Assembly (NCBI GenBank): GCA_030536575.1
Contig: JAUNPS010000029.1
Coordinates: 1-64,000, forward strand
Direction of reading: 5' to 3'
DNA from: Eubacteriales bacterium
GTDB lineage: Bacteria; Bacillota; Clostridia; Lachnospirales; Lachnospiraceae
DNA length: 64,000 bases
Below are positions 1 through 8,738 of this stretch, piece after piece (position 1 is the first letter of the stretch; the number at the start of each line of letters is the position of its first letter). The notes under the pieces are model-generated. The model worked only from the letters and a program-made list of their open reading frames with translations. It was not told where the DNA came from and made no database searches. The position numbers and the translations under genes were made by a program.

Positions 1-28
1 TAATTCTTTTCGAATTTTTCAAGGATAT

Positions 29-53
29 GTCACTGTTCAGTTATCAAGGTTCT
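29..53 (-). other. rRNA-operon-like leader sequence
   Basis: The minus strand here contains an ACCTTGATAACTGAACA-type stretch, similar to sequences found around 16S genes of Firmicutes, where they take part in processing or antitermination. It lies about 20 bases past the promoter at 70-98. The 16S gene itself is not in the window, so this rests on similarity and position. Confidence 0.45.
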
Positions 54-69
54 TCATTTCAGCCTGTTT

Positions 70-98
70 AAGATATCATACTTGTTCTCTTTTGTCAA
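70..98 (-). promoter_or_regulatory. Probable rRNA operon promoter
   Basis: On the minus strand a perfect -35 TTGACA (93-98) is followed after 17 bases by TATCTT (70-75). It lies just downstream of the two tRNA-Ser genes and points to the left edge. With the rRNA-type leader that follows, it most likely starts an rRNA operon whose genes are outside the window. Confidence 0.6.
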
Positions 99-125
99 GC
101 ACTTTTTTATCTTTTTTCGACTGAG

Positions 126-215
126 CGGAGAAGATGGGATTTGAACCCATGCGCCGCTATTAACGACCTACTCCCTTTCCAGGGGAGCCCCTTCGGCCAG
201 CTTGGGTACTTCTCC
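126..215 (-). tRNA. tRNA-Ser (anticodon GGA)
   Basis: This is a 90-nt cloverleaf on the minus strand. The acceptor arms GGAGAAG and CTTCTCC pair exactly and are followed by discriminator G. The anticodon loop reads TGGAAAG, giving anticodon GGA, which reads UCC/UCU serine codons. A long variable arm (class II) and the T-loop GTTCAAATC are present. CCA is not encoded. It is the second gene of a two-tRNA unit. Confidence 0.97.
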
Positions 216-261
216 AAAATATGCCCGATTTAAAAAATCAGTATTAAGTTTTACGCTTAAA

Positions 262-347
262 CGGAGAGGGTGGGATTCGAACCCACGCGCCCTTGCGGAC
301 AAACGGTTTTCAAGACCGCCTCGTTATGACCACTTCGATACCTCTCC
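262..347 (-). tRNA. tRNA-Ser (anticodon TGA)
   Basis: This is an 86-nt class II tRNA on the minus strand. The acceptor arms GGAGAGG and CCTCTCC pair, and the T-loop is GTTCGAATC. The anticodon loop reads CTTGAAA, giving anticodon TGA, which reads UCA serine codons. CCA is not encoded. It comes first in the unit, 46 bases ahead of tRNA-Ser(GGA) and just after the promoter at 394-422. Confidence 0.97.
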
Positions 348-393
348 ATGATGCACTCTTTCAATGTTCGCCGCTCGCTTCAGCGCAAGTAGA

Positions 394-422
394 ATAATAC
401 CACCATTCTCCCCGCTTGTCAA
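394..422 (-). promoter_or_regulatory. Promoter of the tRNA-Ser pair
   Basis: TTGACA (417-422) and TATTAT (394-399) on the minus strand are separated by exactly 17 bases. The predicted start is about 40 bases above the tRNA-Ser(TGA) 5' end. Confidence 0.8.
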
Positions 423-500
423 CCATTTTTTTAAAATTTTTTCAACTTTTTCAAAAGTCGTTATTGTTTATACAGCTTTCCCGCGCCGACCGTCCATTTT

Positions 501-1238
501 CTACAGCACCTGACTCAAAAACTCCACCGCCCGCGCATTCTTCGTATGATTAAACACCTCATCCGGACTCCCTTCCTCCGCGATCTTCCCATCATACATA
601 AACCACACCCGGTCGCTGACCTCCCGCGCAAACCCCATCTCATGGGTCACAATCACCGTCGTCATCCCCGACAGCGCCAGCCCCTTAATCACCTCCAGCA
701 CGCCCTTCACCATCTCCGGATCCAGCGCACTCGTCGGCTCGTCAAACAGCAGCACCTTCGGATCCATCGCCATTGCCCGCACAATCGCCAGCCTCTGCTT
801 CTGCCCTCCGGAAAGCTTCCGCGGATACTCCGCCGCCTTATCCCCAAGGCCCACCTTCTCCAGCAGCTCCACCGCCTTGGCCTCAGCCTCTTCCTTCGTC
901 ATCAGCTTATTGCACACCGGCGCCAGCGTCACATTCTCCAAAACCGAAAGATGCGGAAACACATTAAAATGCTGGAACACCATCCCCATCTTCCTGCGGT
1001 GGATCGTCGGGTTCACGGATTTATCCGCAATGTTCACCCCTTCGAAAATCACCTGCCCCTCCGTAGGCGTCTCCAAAAGATTCATACACCGCAGAAGCGT
1101 ACTCTTCCCGCACCCGCTGGGCCCGATAATCGAAATCACCTCCCGCTCCCGGATCTCCTCGCTGATCCCTTTCAAAACCTTCAGCTCTCCAAAAGACTTA
1201 TGCAGATTTACAATTTTAATCAAAGCCTCGTCAGCCAT
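501..1238 (-). CDS. Polar amino acid ABC transporter, ATP-binding protein
   Basis: This is the ATPase subunit of a polar amino acid importer (GlnQ/HisP/ArtP type), which powers uptake at the inner face of the membrane. Visible motifs are the Walker [10 protein letters not shown], the signature [10 protein letters not shown] and the Walker [13 protein letters not shown] followed by the switch histidine region. The length of about 245 residues is normal. Two in-frame ATGs (1244 and 1238) follow an AGGAGG; the second gives the better spacing of ten bases and is chosen. The start overlaps the end of the permease gene, so the two are translationally coupled. It is the last gene of the unit M20 hydrolase, binding protein, permease, ATPase. 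The exact amino acid cannot be told. Confidence 0.93.
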   Translation of the reverse strand: MADEALIKIVNLHKSFGELKVLKGISEEIREREVISIIGPSGCGKSTLLRCMNLLETPTEGQVIFEGVNIADKSVNPTIHRRKMGMVFQHFNVFPHLSVLENVTLAPVCNKLMTKEEAEAKAVELLEKVGLGDKAAEYPRKLSGGQKQRLAIVRAMAMDPKVLLFDEPTSALDPEMVKGVLEVIKGLALSGMTTVIVTHEMGFAREVSDRVWFMYDGKIAEEGSPDEVFNHTKNARAVEFLSQVL

Positions 1239-1890
1239 TCGCATTCAGCCTCCTCTCGAACACCTTCAGCACCCGCGTCAGCGTCACCGTCACGCACAGG
1301 TAAATCGCGCCCACGATCATCAGCGGCTCAATCGCCAGAAACATATTGGACTGCACCACCTTAAACGACGTCATCAGTTCCCCGATGAAGAACACCGACG
1401 CCATGGAACTTTCCTTAATCATAACAATAAACTCATTCCCCAGGGCCGGCAGGATATTCTTAATCGCCTGCGGAAAAATCACCTTCCGCATAATCTTGCC
1501 TTCCGTCATCCCAAGGCTTAGGGCCGCTTCCCGCTGGCCGCTGTCCACCGCCTGGATGCCCGCCCGGATACACTCGGCCACATATGCGCTCGAATTAATA
1601 ATCAGGGCAATCAAAACGCACAGTAAATCCGAAATGTCCTTAAACAGATACGGCAGCCCCAGCCAGAACAGGTAGAGCTGCAAAAGCAGCGGCGTCCCCC
1701 GCAGAACTTCCACATACACGGACGCCGCCACATTCAGTATTTTCCGCTTCGACAGCTTTCCCAGGGCAATGAAAATCCCCAGGAACGTGCCGAAAATAAT
1801 CGAAACAGCCGAGATCCAGAGGGTATTCCCCAGACCGCTTAAAAAGACCATTCCATATCTTGATAAAATTTTGACCAGATTCGCAATCAT
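1231..1890 (-). CDS. Polar amino acid ABC transporter, permease
   Basis: This 219-residue protein is a HisM/GlnP-type permease with about five hydrophobic segments. It carries the cytoplasmic EAA loop ([12 protein letters not shown] around residue 122) that docks to the ATPase. It starts with ATG after GAGGAG and lies 30 bases after the binding-protein gene. It overlaps the ATPase gene by 8 bases at its stop. Only one permease gene is present, so a homodimer is likely. Confidence 0.93.
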   Translation of the reverse strand: MIANLVKILSRYGMVFLSGLGNTLWISAVSIIFGTFLGIFIALGKLSKRKILNVAASVYVEVLRGTPLLLQLYLFWLGLPYLFKDISDLLCVLIALIINSSAYVAECIRAGIQAVDSGQREAALSLGMTEGKIMRKVIFPQAIKNILPALGNEFIVMIKESSMASVFFIGELMTSFKVVQSNMFLAIEPLMIVGAIYLCVTVTLTRVLKVFERRLNANG

Positions 1891-1920
1891 GCTGTCTCAC
1901 TCCTCCGGGCAGCCCCTTCG

Positions 1921-2748
1921 TTACTCATCGAGTCCCAGTGCCGCCGCCTGCTCGGTGGCCTCTTCCCACCAAGTCTCATACAGGCCTTCTTCCTTCACTT
2001 CTTCCAGAATTTTGTTCACTTCTTCGATCAGCTCCGTCTCGCCTTTCGGGCATGCAATGACCGAGGTGTCCACTGTCTCCTCGAAAAGAGCTTCCGCCAT
2101 CGCCAGGTCGTCGTTTGCCTGGACAAACAGTTCGCCATTGCTGTAGTAAACCGCTACCGCGTCGCATTTCCCGGCCTGCAGGGCCAAAATCGCATTGTTT
2201 ACGCTGTCAAAAGGCTTCGTCACCGGATCTTCGATCTGCGCATTGGTATACATATCCTGCAGGCTGCCGTTCTGATAAGCAATGGTCTTTCCAGCCAGAG
2301 ACTCCAGATCCGGATACTTATCAACATCCTCTTTCCGCACAACAAATCCATGCACCGCGTCCGTATCCTGGTAAGACTCCGACAGCTCCATGGACTCCGC
2401 CCGCTCCGGCGTATAGCCAAGCCCGGAAATCGCCATCGGATATTTTCCCGTCGCGATACCGGTCAGCACCGCGGTAAACTCTAACGGGACAATCTCCAGT
2501 TCCACACCCATTTTTTCCGCAATGTATCTGGCCAGTTCCATATCCGCCCCCTGATACTGCTCCTGCCCCTCTTTCGTGGTGTCGCAGAACTCATAAGGCG
2601 CAAAATACGGCTCCGTAACCACCTGAAGCTTTCCTTCCTCTTTAATCTGTTCCAGCAAATTATCCGCCGCAAACGCATTCAGGCTGGAAAAAGCCGTAAC
2701 CACCATAGCCGCTGTCGCTGCAAGCGCCGTCATCTTCTTAATTTTCAT
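1921..2748 (-). CDS. Amino acid ABC transporter substrate-binding protein
   Basis: This 275-residue protein is a family 3 solute-binding protein of the polar amino acid type. It captures substrate outside the membrane for the adjoining permease. Residues 1-28 form a clear Sec signal with an AFA-ADN cleavage site. The mature part has the usual two-lobed features, such as a GADMELARYIAEKMG helix start and the AYQNGSLQD hinge region. There is no lipobox cysteine, which is unusual for a binding protein of a Gram-positive cell (see findings). The start follows GAGGAGG. It sits between the M20 hydrolase and permease genes. Confidence 0.92.
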   Translation of the reverse strand: MKIKKMTALAATAAMVVTAFSSLNAFAADNLLEQIKEEGKLQVVTEPYFAPYEFCDTTKEGQEQYQGADMELARYIAEKMGVELEIVPLEFTAVLTGIATGKYPMAISGLGYTPERAESMELSESYQDTDAVHGFVVRKEDVDKYPDLESLAGKTIAYQNGSLQDMYTNAQIEDPVTKPFDSVNNAILALQAGKCDAVAVYYSNGELFVQANDDLAMAEALFEETVDTSVIACPKGETELIEEVNKILEEVKEEGLYETWWEEATEQAAALGLDE

Positions 2749-2768
2749 AATCGTTCTCCTCCTCTTTT

Positions 2769-3962
2769 TTAACGTTCTTTATGCTGTTTTAACTGTGCCC
2801 GAAATGCATCGTCACAGAAAACATCCAATGCTGTGGCCGCCATGGCCTTCGCCCCGATATGCAGAAGCTTGTAAGCATAAGGGGAATTGACAACTTCCAG
2901 ATACTCCGCATCATGGGTTTCCGCGGTACTGACCTCCCCCGTCCCCAGATAGCCATAGGCCGTCGGACAGGAATAGGAAACATTTCCGATATCCGTGCTC
3001 CCTGAATGGTAAATATCCTCTTTTACAAAGTCCGTGATGCCCTGGGCCTGCATATTTTCCCGGAATTTTTCCTGCAAGGCCGGGATGGAACGGTAATCAT
3101 AAAAGGTGTTCGGGCAGCGCTCCCATTCCAGCTCGGCTCCAGTCATCAGCGCCGCACCTCTGGCACAGTTCACCACCTTTTCCACCACGGTTTCCAGATA
3201 ATTTTTATCGGCTGCCCGGACAAAATACTGCATCACACAGTGATCCGGGACAATGTTGCACGCGAGGCCGCCTTCTTTGATAATGCCGTGAATCCGCACA
3301 TCCGAAGTCACGTGCTGGCGCAATGCATTGACCCCCATAAACGTCAGGTTACAGGCATCCAGCGCATTAATCCCCTCCTCCGGCCTGCCCGAAGCATGGG
3401 CGGCGCGTCCATGGAAGGTAAAAGTCACATCCGTGCAGGCCAATGCCACGCATTCCACCGCATTATAAGATCCCAGATGAATCTGAAACGCCGCGTCAAT
3501 GTCGTCGAAACCGCCCTTTGCCGCGATATCAATCTTCCGCCCGCAGGTCTCCTCCGCCGGCGTCCCAATGTAAACAATCTTTCCCTTAAAATGGCTTTTG
3601 ATTTTCTGCAATGCTGCCGCCGCCTGGAAGGTACTGGCCGCAATCCAGTTATGCCCGCAGGCATGCCCATTCTGATTATGATCCGGCCCATATCCCGGAA
3701 GAGCGTCATATTCGGCCAGAAACGCCACTTTCGGCCCTTCGTCGTCCCCATACTCGCAGCGGAAAGCCGTCGGCACCCCGCAGTAAGGGAAGGTCACATC
3801 GAATCCCAGTTTTTTCATTTCATCCGTTAGGAATTTAGAAGAATAGAATTCCTGGTCGCCCAGCTCCGGGTGGCAGAAAATTTCATTGCTCACAAATTCG
3901 CCCAGGGACGCAATCTCGTCCTCCGCCGCATACAGCAGCTCTTTTAATTCATTGATCCGCAT
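2769..3962 (-). CDS. M20 family amidohydrolase (AbgB-like)
   Basis: This 397-residue protein is a zinc-dependent M20D amidohydrolase, most like p-aminobenzoyl-glutamate hydrolase subunit B and related N-acyl-amino-acid hydrolases. Metal-site motifs seen are HACGHN (about residue 100), GTPAEETCG, a QIHLGS stretch and a late HSGSTDIGN. A dimerisation domain interrupts the catalytic one, as is usual. It is the first gene of an operon with an amino acid importer, suggesting that an N-acylated or conjugated amino acid is taken up and cleaved, or is cleaved to feed the importer's substrate class. It is expressed from the promoter at 4099-4127 through a leader with a terminator. The substrate is inferred only by family. 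Confidence 0.87.
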   Translation of the reverse strand: MRINELKELLYAAEDEIASLGEFVSNEIFCHPELGDQEFYSSKFLTDEMKKLGFDVTFPYCGVPTAFRCEYGDDEGPKVAFLAEYDALPGYGPDHNQNGHACGHNWIAASTFQAAAALQKIKSHFKGKIVYIGTPAEETCGRKIDIAAKGGFDDIDAAFQIHLGSYNAVECVALACTDVTFTFHGRAAHASGRPEEGINALDACNLTFMGVNALRQHVTSDVRIHGIIKEGGLACNIVPDHCVMQYFVRAADKNYLETVVEKVVNCARGAALMTGAELEWERCPNTFYDYRSIPALQEKFRENMQAQGITDFVKEDIYHSGSTDIGNVSYSCPTAYGYLGTGEVSTAETHDAEYLEVVNSPYAYKLLHIGAKAMAATALDVFCDDAFRAQLKQHKER

Positions 3963-4016
3963 ATTTTTCCTCTTTTATCACTTTATCATGTTATCACAGC
4001 GCAGTATTTAGTCCTG

Positions 4017-4055
4017 AAAAAAGGTGCTATTCAGATAGAACCTGCCTAACACCTT
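4017..4055 (-). terminator. Terminator hairpin in the M20 leader
   Basis: On the minus strand AGGT-T-CTAT, a CTGA loop, then ATAG-C-ACCT is followed by TTTTT. An upstream AAGGTG (4050-4055) can also pair with the same 3' arm. It lies after the promoter at 4099-4127 and before the M20 gene, so it may attenuate that operon. It also lies downstream of ispD and could end ispD transcripts. Confidence 0.65.
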
Positions 4056-4098
4056 CGTCCGCATTATGGTATTATGAATTGGTAAGAAACATACTAGC

Positions 4099-4127
4099 AG
4101 TATAATGCCTTTTTCCCACACTGTCAA
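4099..4127 (-). promoter_or_regulatory. Promoter of the M20/amino acid ABC operon
   Basis: TTGACA (4122-4127) and TATACT (4099-4104) on the minus strand are 17 bases apart. A start near 4092 would give a leader of about 130 bases that carries the hairpin at 4017-4055. Confidence 0.8.
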
Positions 4128-4136
4128 CCCTGAATT

Positions 4137-4832
4137 TTACCGCTTCGCAAAAATTTCCGCAATTTCCAGGTCTTCCGGCGTCGTAATTTTCAGATTCCGG
4201 TAAGAGCCTTCCGTAAGCCGCACCCGCTCCCCGGTCATGCATTCCAGCACCATCGCATCGTCCGTCACATCCGACCGCCCGCTGTCCATCAGCTTCTGAT
4301 AGGCGTCCCGAATCTTCGCAAAGGCAAATACCTGGGGTGTCTGCACCGTCCAGACCAGGCTTCTTTGAGGGGTCTCCGCCGCAAATCCGCCCCCATCGCT
4401 GATCTTAACCGTATCTTTCGCAGGCATCCCCACCACGCAGGCCTGATAAGTCCGCACGTCATCCCTGGCCCGCTCCAGCATTTCCTGATCCACGAACGGC
4501 CGTGCCCCATCATGAATGTATACAAAATCACAATCCGAAATCGCACAAAGTCCATTGTATACAGAGTGAAAACGCTCGGCCCCTCCGGCCACAATCCGTG
4601 ACACCTTCGTCAATCCATAGCGCTCCACGATCTCCTTCTCACAATAGGAAATCTCATCCTCCCCGGTCACCAGAATGATTTCGTCCATAAACGGGCATTC
4701 CTGAAACTGCTTCAGCGAATAAAATAACACGGGTTTCCCCTGAATCAGAAGATATTGCTTCTGTACTTTGCTGTGCATACGCTTTCCCTGGCCCGCCGCA
4801 AGGACGATGGCCACGTGCTTTTCTCTCTCCAT
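4137..4832 (-). CDS. ispD: 2-C-methyl-D-erythritol 4-phosphate cytidylyltransferase
   Basis: IspD joins CTP and methylerythritol phosphate in the third step of the MEP route to isoprenoids. The 231-residue protein has the nucleotide-binding N-terminus AIVLAAGQGKRM, a conserved lysine-glutamine pair (KVQKQYL) and the VYIHDGARPF motif. The frame is open further upstream, but the ATG at 4832 fits the family start. It shares one base with the tsaD stop (TGATG), so the two are translationally coupled. It is the last gene of the tsa/rnz cluster. Confidence 0.93.
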   Translation of the reverse strand: MEREKHVAIVLAAGQGKRMHSKVQKQYLLIQGKPVLFYSLKQFQECPFMDEIILVTGEDEISYCEKEIVERYGLTKVSRIVAGGAERFHSVYNGLCAISDCDFVYIHDGARPFVDQEMLERARDDVRTYQACVVGMPAKDTVKISDGGGFAAETPQRSLVWTVQTPQVFAFAKIRDAYQKLMDSGRSDVTDDAMVLECMTGERVRLTEGSYRNLKITTPEDLEIAEIFAKR

Positions 4833-5860
4833 CAGCGTTCCCCCAGCTTCAGATTCGGAACCGCATTCAGATCCAGGCCGCTGCGGACTCCTTTCCGATA
4901 TTCGTAATAGGCCGCCGCCCCGATCATCGCCGCATTGTCCGTACACAGAATCGGCGACGGATGATAAAACTGAATCTTCCGTCTCCGGCAGGCCTCCTCC
5001 ATCGCGGCCCGCAGATGCGTATTCGAAGCAACGCCCCCGGCAATGGCAAATTTCCGGAACCCATATTCCTTACAGGCATTCATCGCATGGCCCACCAGCA
5101 CATCGATCACCGCTTTCTGGAACGAGGCCGCCACATCCGCCGTATTCACCGGCTCATTTTTCATTTTGCAGCCGTTTAAGTAATTCAGCACCGCGGACTT
5201 CAGGCCGCTGAAACTAAAGTCGTATTCCGAGCCGCCCACATGCCCCCGCGGGAAAGGGATCGCATCCGGATTCCCCTCGTCGGACAATTTATCAATCTTC
5301 GGGCCGCCGGGATACCCCAGGCCGATGGCCCGCGCCACCTTGTCGAAGGCTTCCCCTGCCGCGTCGTCCCGCGTCCTGCCAAGAATCTCATATTCCCCGT
5401 AATCCTTCACCAGCACCAGATGCGTATGGCCGCCGGACACTACCAGACAGGCGAAGGGCGGCTCCAGATCCGGATTTTCGATATAATTTGCCGAAATATG
5501 CCCTTCAATGTGGTGCACGCCGATCAGCGGAATTCCGCTCGCAAAACTAATCGCCTTCGCCTCCGCAACGCCCACCAGCAGCGCGCCCACCAGCCCCGGC
5601 CCATAAGTCACTGCAATGGCGTCCATTTCCTTTAACTCCATGTCCGCCGTCTCCAGCGCCTCCGTGATCACCTGATTGATTTTCTCGATATGTTTTCTGG
5701 ATGCAATCTCCGGCACCACGCCCCCATACAGCTTATGCAGGTCGATCTGGGAAGAAATCACATTCGATAAAACGGTTCGCCCGTTCACCACCACCGCTGC
5801 CGCCGTCTCGTCGCAGGAGCTTTCAATCGCCAGTATTTTGATCTCTTTTTTCTCGTCCAT
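4832..5860 (-). CDS. tsaD: tRNA t6A37 threonylcarbamoyltransferase TsaD
   Basis: TsaD transfers the threonylcarbamoyl group to A37 of tRNAs reading ANN codons, acting with TsaB and TsaE. The 342-residue protein shows the signature [14 protein letters not shown] at residues 11-24, the metal-binding HIEGH segment and SGGHTHL. It also has a C-terminal [10 protein letters not shown] motif. TsaB and TsaE are encoded just upstream in the same direction, so all three partners come from one cluster. It lies three bases after rnz and runs into ispD. Confidence 0.97.
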   Translation of the reverse strand: MDEKKEIKILAIESSCDETAAAVVVNGRTVLSNVISSQIDLHKLYGGVVPEIASRKHIEKINQVITEALETADMELKEMDAIAVTYGPGLVGALLVGVAEAKAISFASGIPLIGVHHIEGHISANYIENPDLEPPFACLVVSGGHTHLVLVKDYGEYEILGRTRDDAAGEAFDKVARAIGLGYPGGPKIDKLSDEGNPDAIPFPRGHVGGSEYDFSFSGLKSAVLNYLNGCKMKNEPVNTADVAASFQKAVIDVLVGHAMNACKEYGFRKFAIAGGVASNTHLRAAMEEACRRRKIQFYHPSPILCTDNAAMIGAAAYYEYRKGVRSGLDLNAVPNLKLGER

Positions 5861-5863
5861 CGC

Positions 5864-6775
5864 TCAATCCTCTTCAAATGCCAGCTCTGCGGATTTCCCG
5901 TCCTTTCCCGGAAGGGCGTTCGGGAAAATTTTCCGCACATCGTCCATGTATTCCTCCGGCCGGATCAGGGACGGGCTGTAATGCGTCAGCCACATTTCCC
6001 GTACCTGAGCATCCCTGGCCAGCCTGGCGGCCTCCTTAAAGGTCATGTGCTTATATTCCACCGCTTTGGCTTCTTTGTCCGGCTCGCCGTACATGCCTTC
6101 GCAGATAAACAGGTCGGAGTCCGCCGCATTTTCCGAAATCGCCTTTACGGGGCGCGTATCGGTGCAGTAGGTCACTTTGATGCCTTTTCGCGGCGGCCCA
6201 AGAACCATATCGGGGGTGTAGATCTGTCCGTCGATCTCCACCGTATTGCCCCGTTGGAGGGGATTCCAATATGGAAGGGGGATCCCGGCCGCTTTCGCTC
6301 TTTCCACGTCAAAACGCCCTGCACGTTCGATTTCAATCGTATAGCCGTAGCAGAGCACGTTATGGTTTACTTTAAAGGCTTTGATTTTGTAGCCGTTCTG
6401 TTCGAAGGTCTCCTCCGGCCCCTGGATCTCAAGGAATTTCAGCGGAAAGGGCAGTTCCGGGGCAATCACGCGCAGGGCGTTCACCACCCGTTCCAGCCCT
6501 TTGGGCCCGATCAGCGTAAGCGGTTCGTGCCGCTCCGCATTTCCCATGGTAAGCAGGAGGCCTGGAAGCCCGCTGATATGATCCCCGTGATAATGGGTGA
6601 AACAGATCGTATCGATGGGCTTAAATCCCCAGCCTTTTTCTTTAATGGCAATCTGGGTTCCTTCCCCGCAGTCGATCAGCAGATTGCTCCCATTATAACG
6701 GCACATCAGCGCCGTCAGCCATCTGCGGGGCAGCGGCATCATGCCGCCCGTTCCCAGTAAACATACATCCAGCAT
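5864..6775 (-). CDS. rnz: Ribonuclease Z
   Basis: RNase Z cuts the 3' trailer of tRNA precursors that lack an encoded CCA. That fits the two CCA-less serine tRNAs in this window. The 303-residue protein has the metallo-beta-lactamase motif FTHYHGDHISGLPG at about residues 58-71, TYCTDTR and a late LTHYSP histidine motif. The length matches the short bacterial form. It is nearly contiguous with tsaD. Confidence 0.95.
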   Translation of the reverse strand: MLDVCLLGTGGMMPLPRRWLTALMCRYNGSNLLIDCGEGTQIAIKEKGWGFKPIDTICFTHYHGDHISGLPGLLLTMGNAERHEPLTLIGPKGLERVVNALRVIAPELPFPLKFLEIQGPEETFEQNGYKIKAFKVNHNVLCYGYTIEIERAGRFDVERAKAAGIPLPYWNPLQRGNTVEIDGQIYTPDMVLGPPRKGIKVTYCTDTRPVKAISENAADSDLFICEGMYGEPDKEAKAVEYKHMTFKEAARLARDAQVREMWLTHYSPSLIRPEEYMDDVRKIFPNALPGKDGKSAELAFEED

Positions 6776-6854
6776 AATTCTTCCTCATTTTCTGTCATAA
6801 TCATTTTCTGCTGATTAGTTTAACATAGAAAATCCCGGAAGTAAAGGCGGAGGG

Positions 6855-7079
6855 TCAAATCCATGTTTTTTTCTCCCACACGTCCGCAGGGATCCGAAGC
6901 CCCTCCTCCAGCTTTTCACAGCAGGCTTCGCACAGGTCAAAGCTGTGGCATTCGCCGTCTTTCCGCGAAAAATAGCCCCATTCCTTCTCTATGTGGAGGA
7001 AGTCCTCCGTGCAGATTTCTCCGCTTCTGGCCAGCTTTTTTCCGCATTGGTTGCAGTAAATGTCGTTGTTTTTCCGCAT
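6855..7079 (-). CDS. Small zinc-ribbon protein
   Basis: This is a 74-residue protein of unknown function. A CNQCG knuckle near the N-terminus and an LCEACCEK knuckle near residue 50 look like a four-cysteine zinc site. The frame extends upstream, but the ATG at 7079 has a GGGAGG site six bases ahead and begins the conserved-looking part. It sits between rimI and rnz. Confidence 0.75.
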   Translation of the reverse strand: MRKNNDIYCNQCGKKLARSGEICTEDFLHIEKEWGYFSRKDGECHSFDLCEACCEKLEEGLRIPADVWEKKTWI

Positions 7080-7174
7080 GGTTATCCTCCCGTATTCTGC
7101 GATTGCCCGGTTATCTGACTGTTTTATTATAAACGAAGGAACCGCGGAAGTATAGAGGAAAGAAAAGGCAGCCA

Positions 7175-7609
7175 TCAGCGTTTCCACATGATGACTGCGT
7201 CCTCGACGGGTTTTTCGTAAAAGTTTTTCCGGATTCCCTCGGAACAAAAGCCCAGTTTTTCATACAGACGGAGGGCGGCTTCATTGCTTTTGCGCACTTC
7301 CAAAGTAAACTGGGTAACCCCTTCTTTCCCCGCCAGTTCCATCAGGAAACGCAGCATATTTTCCGCAATTCCTCTGCGGCGGAAGTCTTCGCCCACAGCC
7401 ACATTGGTAATATCCCCTTCTTCAAACGAACGCCACAGGCCGCAGTATCCGGCCACATTTCCGTCCCACAGGGCGGTAACGTAAAGATTTCCCGCGGCCT
7501 GCATGGAGGAACGGAAGCCTTCAAGCGTCCAGGGGCAGGAAAAAATAGCGCGTTCGATCGCTTCCACCTGCTCCAGGTCTTCTTCGCGCATCGGACGTAA
7601 TTCTAACAT
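7175..7609 (-). CDS. rimI: Ribosomal protein bS18-type N-acetyltransferase RimI
   Basis: RimI acetylates protein N-termini, classically ribosomal protein S18. The 144-residue GNAT protein has the acetyl-CoA loop in its RRRGIAENML segment (about residues 77-86) and a C-terminal AALRLYEKLGF motif. Its first codons overlap the end of tsaB by 7 bases. The order tsaE-tsaB-rimI-tsaD is common in Firmicutes and supports the name. Confidence 0.9.
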   Translation of the reverse strand: MLELRPMREEDLEQVEAIERAIFSCPWTLEGFRSSMQAAGNLYVTALWDGNVAGYCGLWRSFEEGDITNVAVGEDFRRRGIAENMLRFLMELAGKEGVTQFTLEVRKSNEAALRLYEKLGFCSEGIRKNFYEKPVEDAVIMWKR

Positions 7610-8307
7610 GGGTTCTGCCGCTCCCTTTCCTGTTCCGCCTGGGACATGCGCAGATAAACGGGCTGATGGGCGGCGGCGGTTTCCGTCTTGCCCTCCCGGT
7701 AATATTTCTGCGCCAGAACGGCCACGGCGGCCGCCCGCTGTTTATTCATATGGGCCGGCGCATAAGCATGAGGAACCCGGATCAGCTCCTCGATTTTTTC
7801 CTGATAGACCGGAACGCCGTCCCCAAGGAACAGCACTTCCCGGCCCATTTCGTTTAATTTTTCCACAATGTCGGAAACCGGAACCGGGGCCTGGGGCTCC
7901 AGCACGCGCAGCTCCCGCCCCTGGAATTCATAGATTCCCGTGTAGACCTGGCTTCTTCTGGCGTCCATCAGCGGGCAGACCAGCTTGTCGGTGTCGTACA
8001 GGTTATAAGCCAGCGCGTCCACGGTCGGGACGGAAATCAGCGGCTTTTCCAGCGCAAGGCCAAGGCCTTTCGCGGTGGCGGAGCCGATCCGAAGCCCGGT
8101 AAAAGAGCCTGGGCCAGCCGCTACCGCAATGGCGTCAATGCTCTGTAAGTCCAGCTCGATCATTTTTGAAATTTCTCCCAGCATGGGAAGCAGAGTCTGA
8201 GAGTGCGTTTTTTTGTAGTTTACCGTGTACTCGGCCAGCATGGTTTCGTCTTCGACGACGGCCACGGAGGCTACGAGCCCGGAACTGTCGATCGCCAGTA
8301 TTTTCAT
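7603..8307 (-). CDS. tsaB: tRNA t6A biosynthesis protein TsaB
   Basis: TsaB is the catalytically inactive paralogue and partner of TsaD in t6A formation. The 234-residue protein starts with ILAIDSSG and has the AAGPGSFTGLRIG motif at about residues 65-77, both diagnostic of the family. It overlaps tsaE by 4 bases and rimI by 7, so the genes are coupled. Confidence 0.96.
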   Translation of the reverse strand: MKILAIDSSGLVASVAVVEDETMLAEYTVNYKKTHSQTLLPMLGEISKMIELDLQSIDAIAVAAGPGSFTGLRIGSATAKGLGLALEKPLISVPTVDALAYNLYDTDKLVCPLMDARRSQVYTGIYEFQGRELRVLEPQAPVPVSDIVEKLNEMGREVLFLGDGVPVYQEKIEELIRVPHAYAPAHMNKQRAAAVAVLAQKYYREGKTETAAAHQPVYLRMSQAEQERERQNPC

Positions 8308-8738
8308 GATACGTTCCCTTCTGTAATGGTTATTTTCCGGTAGTCAAAGCCCTTGTCCAGATCTTTTTCGATAGTGACGCGAATCACCTCTTCCGGAAGG
8401 ATTTCTTCGATCAGATTCGCCCATTCGATCAGGCAGACGCCTTCCCCATAGAAGTAATCCTCGTATCCGATCTCGTCCATCTCTTCCACGTCCCCGATGC
8501 GGTACACGTCAAAATGGTACAGGGGCAGACGGCCTTCTTCATAAATCTGGACAATGGTGAAGGTGGGGCTGTTCACCGGCTCGGTGATTCCCAGGCCTTT
8601 GGCCAGTCCCTGGGTGAAGACGGTTTTCCCGACGCCCAGGTCGCCCGTGAGGGTGTAAATCTGGCCCGGAAGGGCTTTTTTTCCAATGCTTTCGCCTGTC
8701 TGAAAGGTTTCTTCTGCGCTGTAGGTTTCAATGATCAT
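8304..8738 (-). CDS. tsaE: tRNA t6A biosynthesis ATPase TsaE
   Basis: TsaE is the small P-loop ATPase needed for turnover of the TsaB-TsaD complex. The 144-residue protein has Walker A GDLGVGKT at about residues 33-40, an NSPTFTIV switch, the YHFDVYR motif and an LIEWANLI segment. It overlaps tsaB downstream and the YcxB-like gene upstream by 11 bases. Confidence 0.96.
   Translation of the reverse strand: MIIETYSAEETFQTGESIGKKALPGQIYTLTGDLGVGKTVFTQGLAKGLGITEPVNSPTFTIVQIYEEGRLPLYHFDVYRIGDVEEMDEIGYEDYFYGEGVCLIEWANLIEEILPEEVIRVTIEKDLDKGFDYRKITITEGNVS

Noticed and set aside
4008-4064. 18-codon leader peptide before the M20 gene
   Set aside because: It has an ATG and a stop but no Shine-Dalgarno site and no run of regulatory codons; kept only as a remark in the leader finding.
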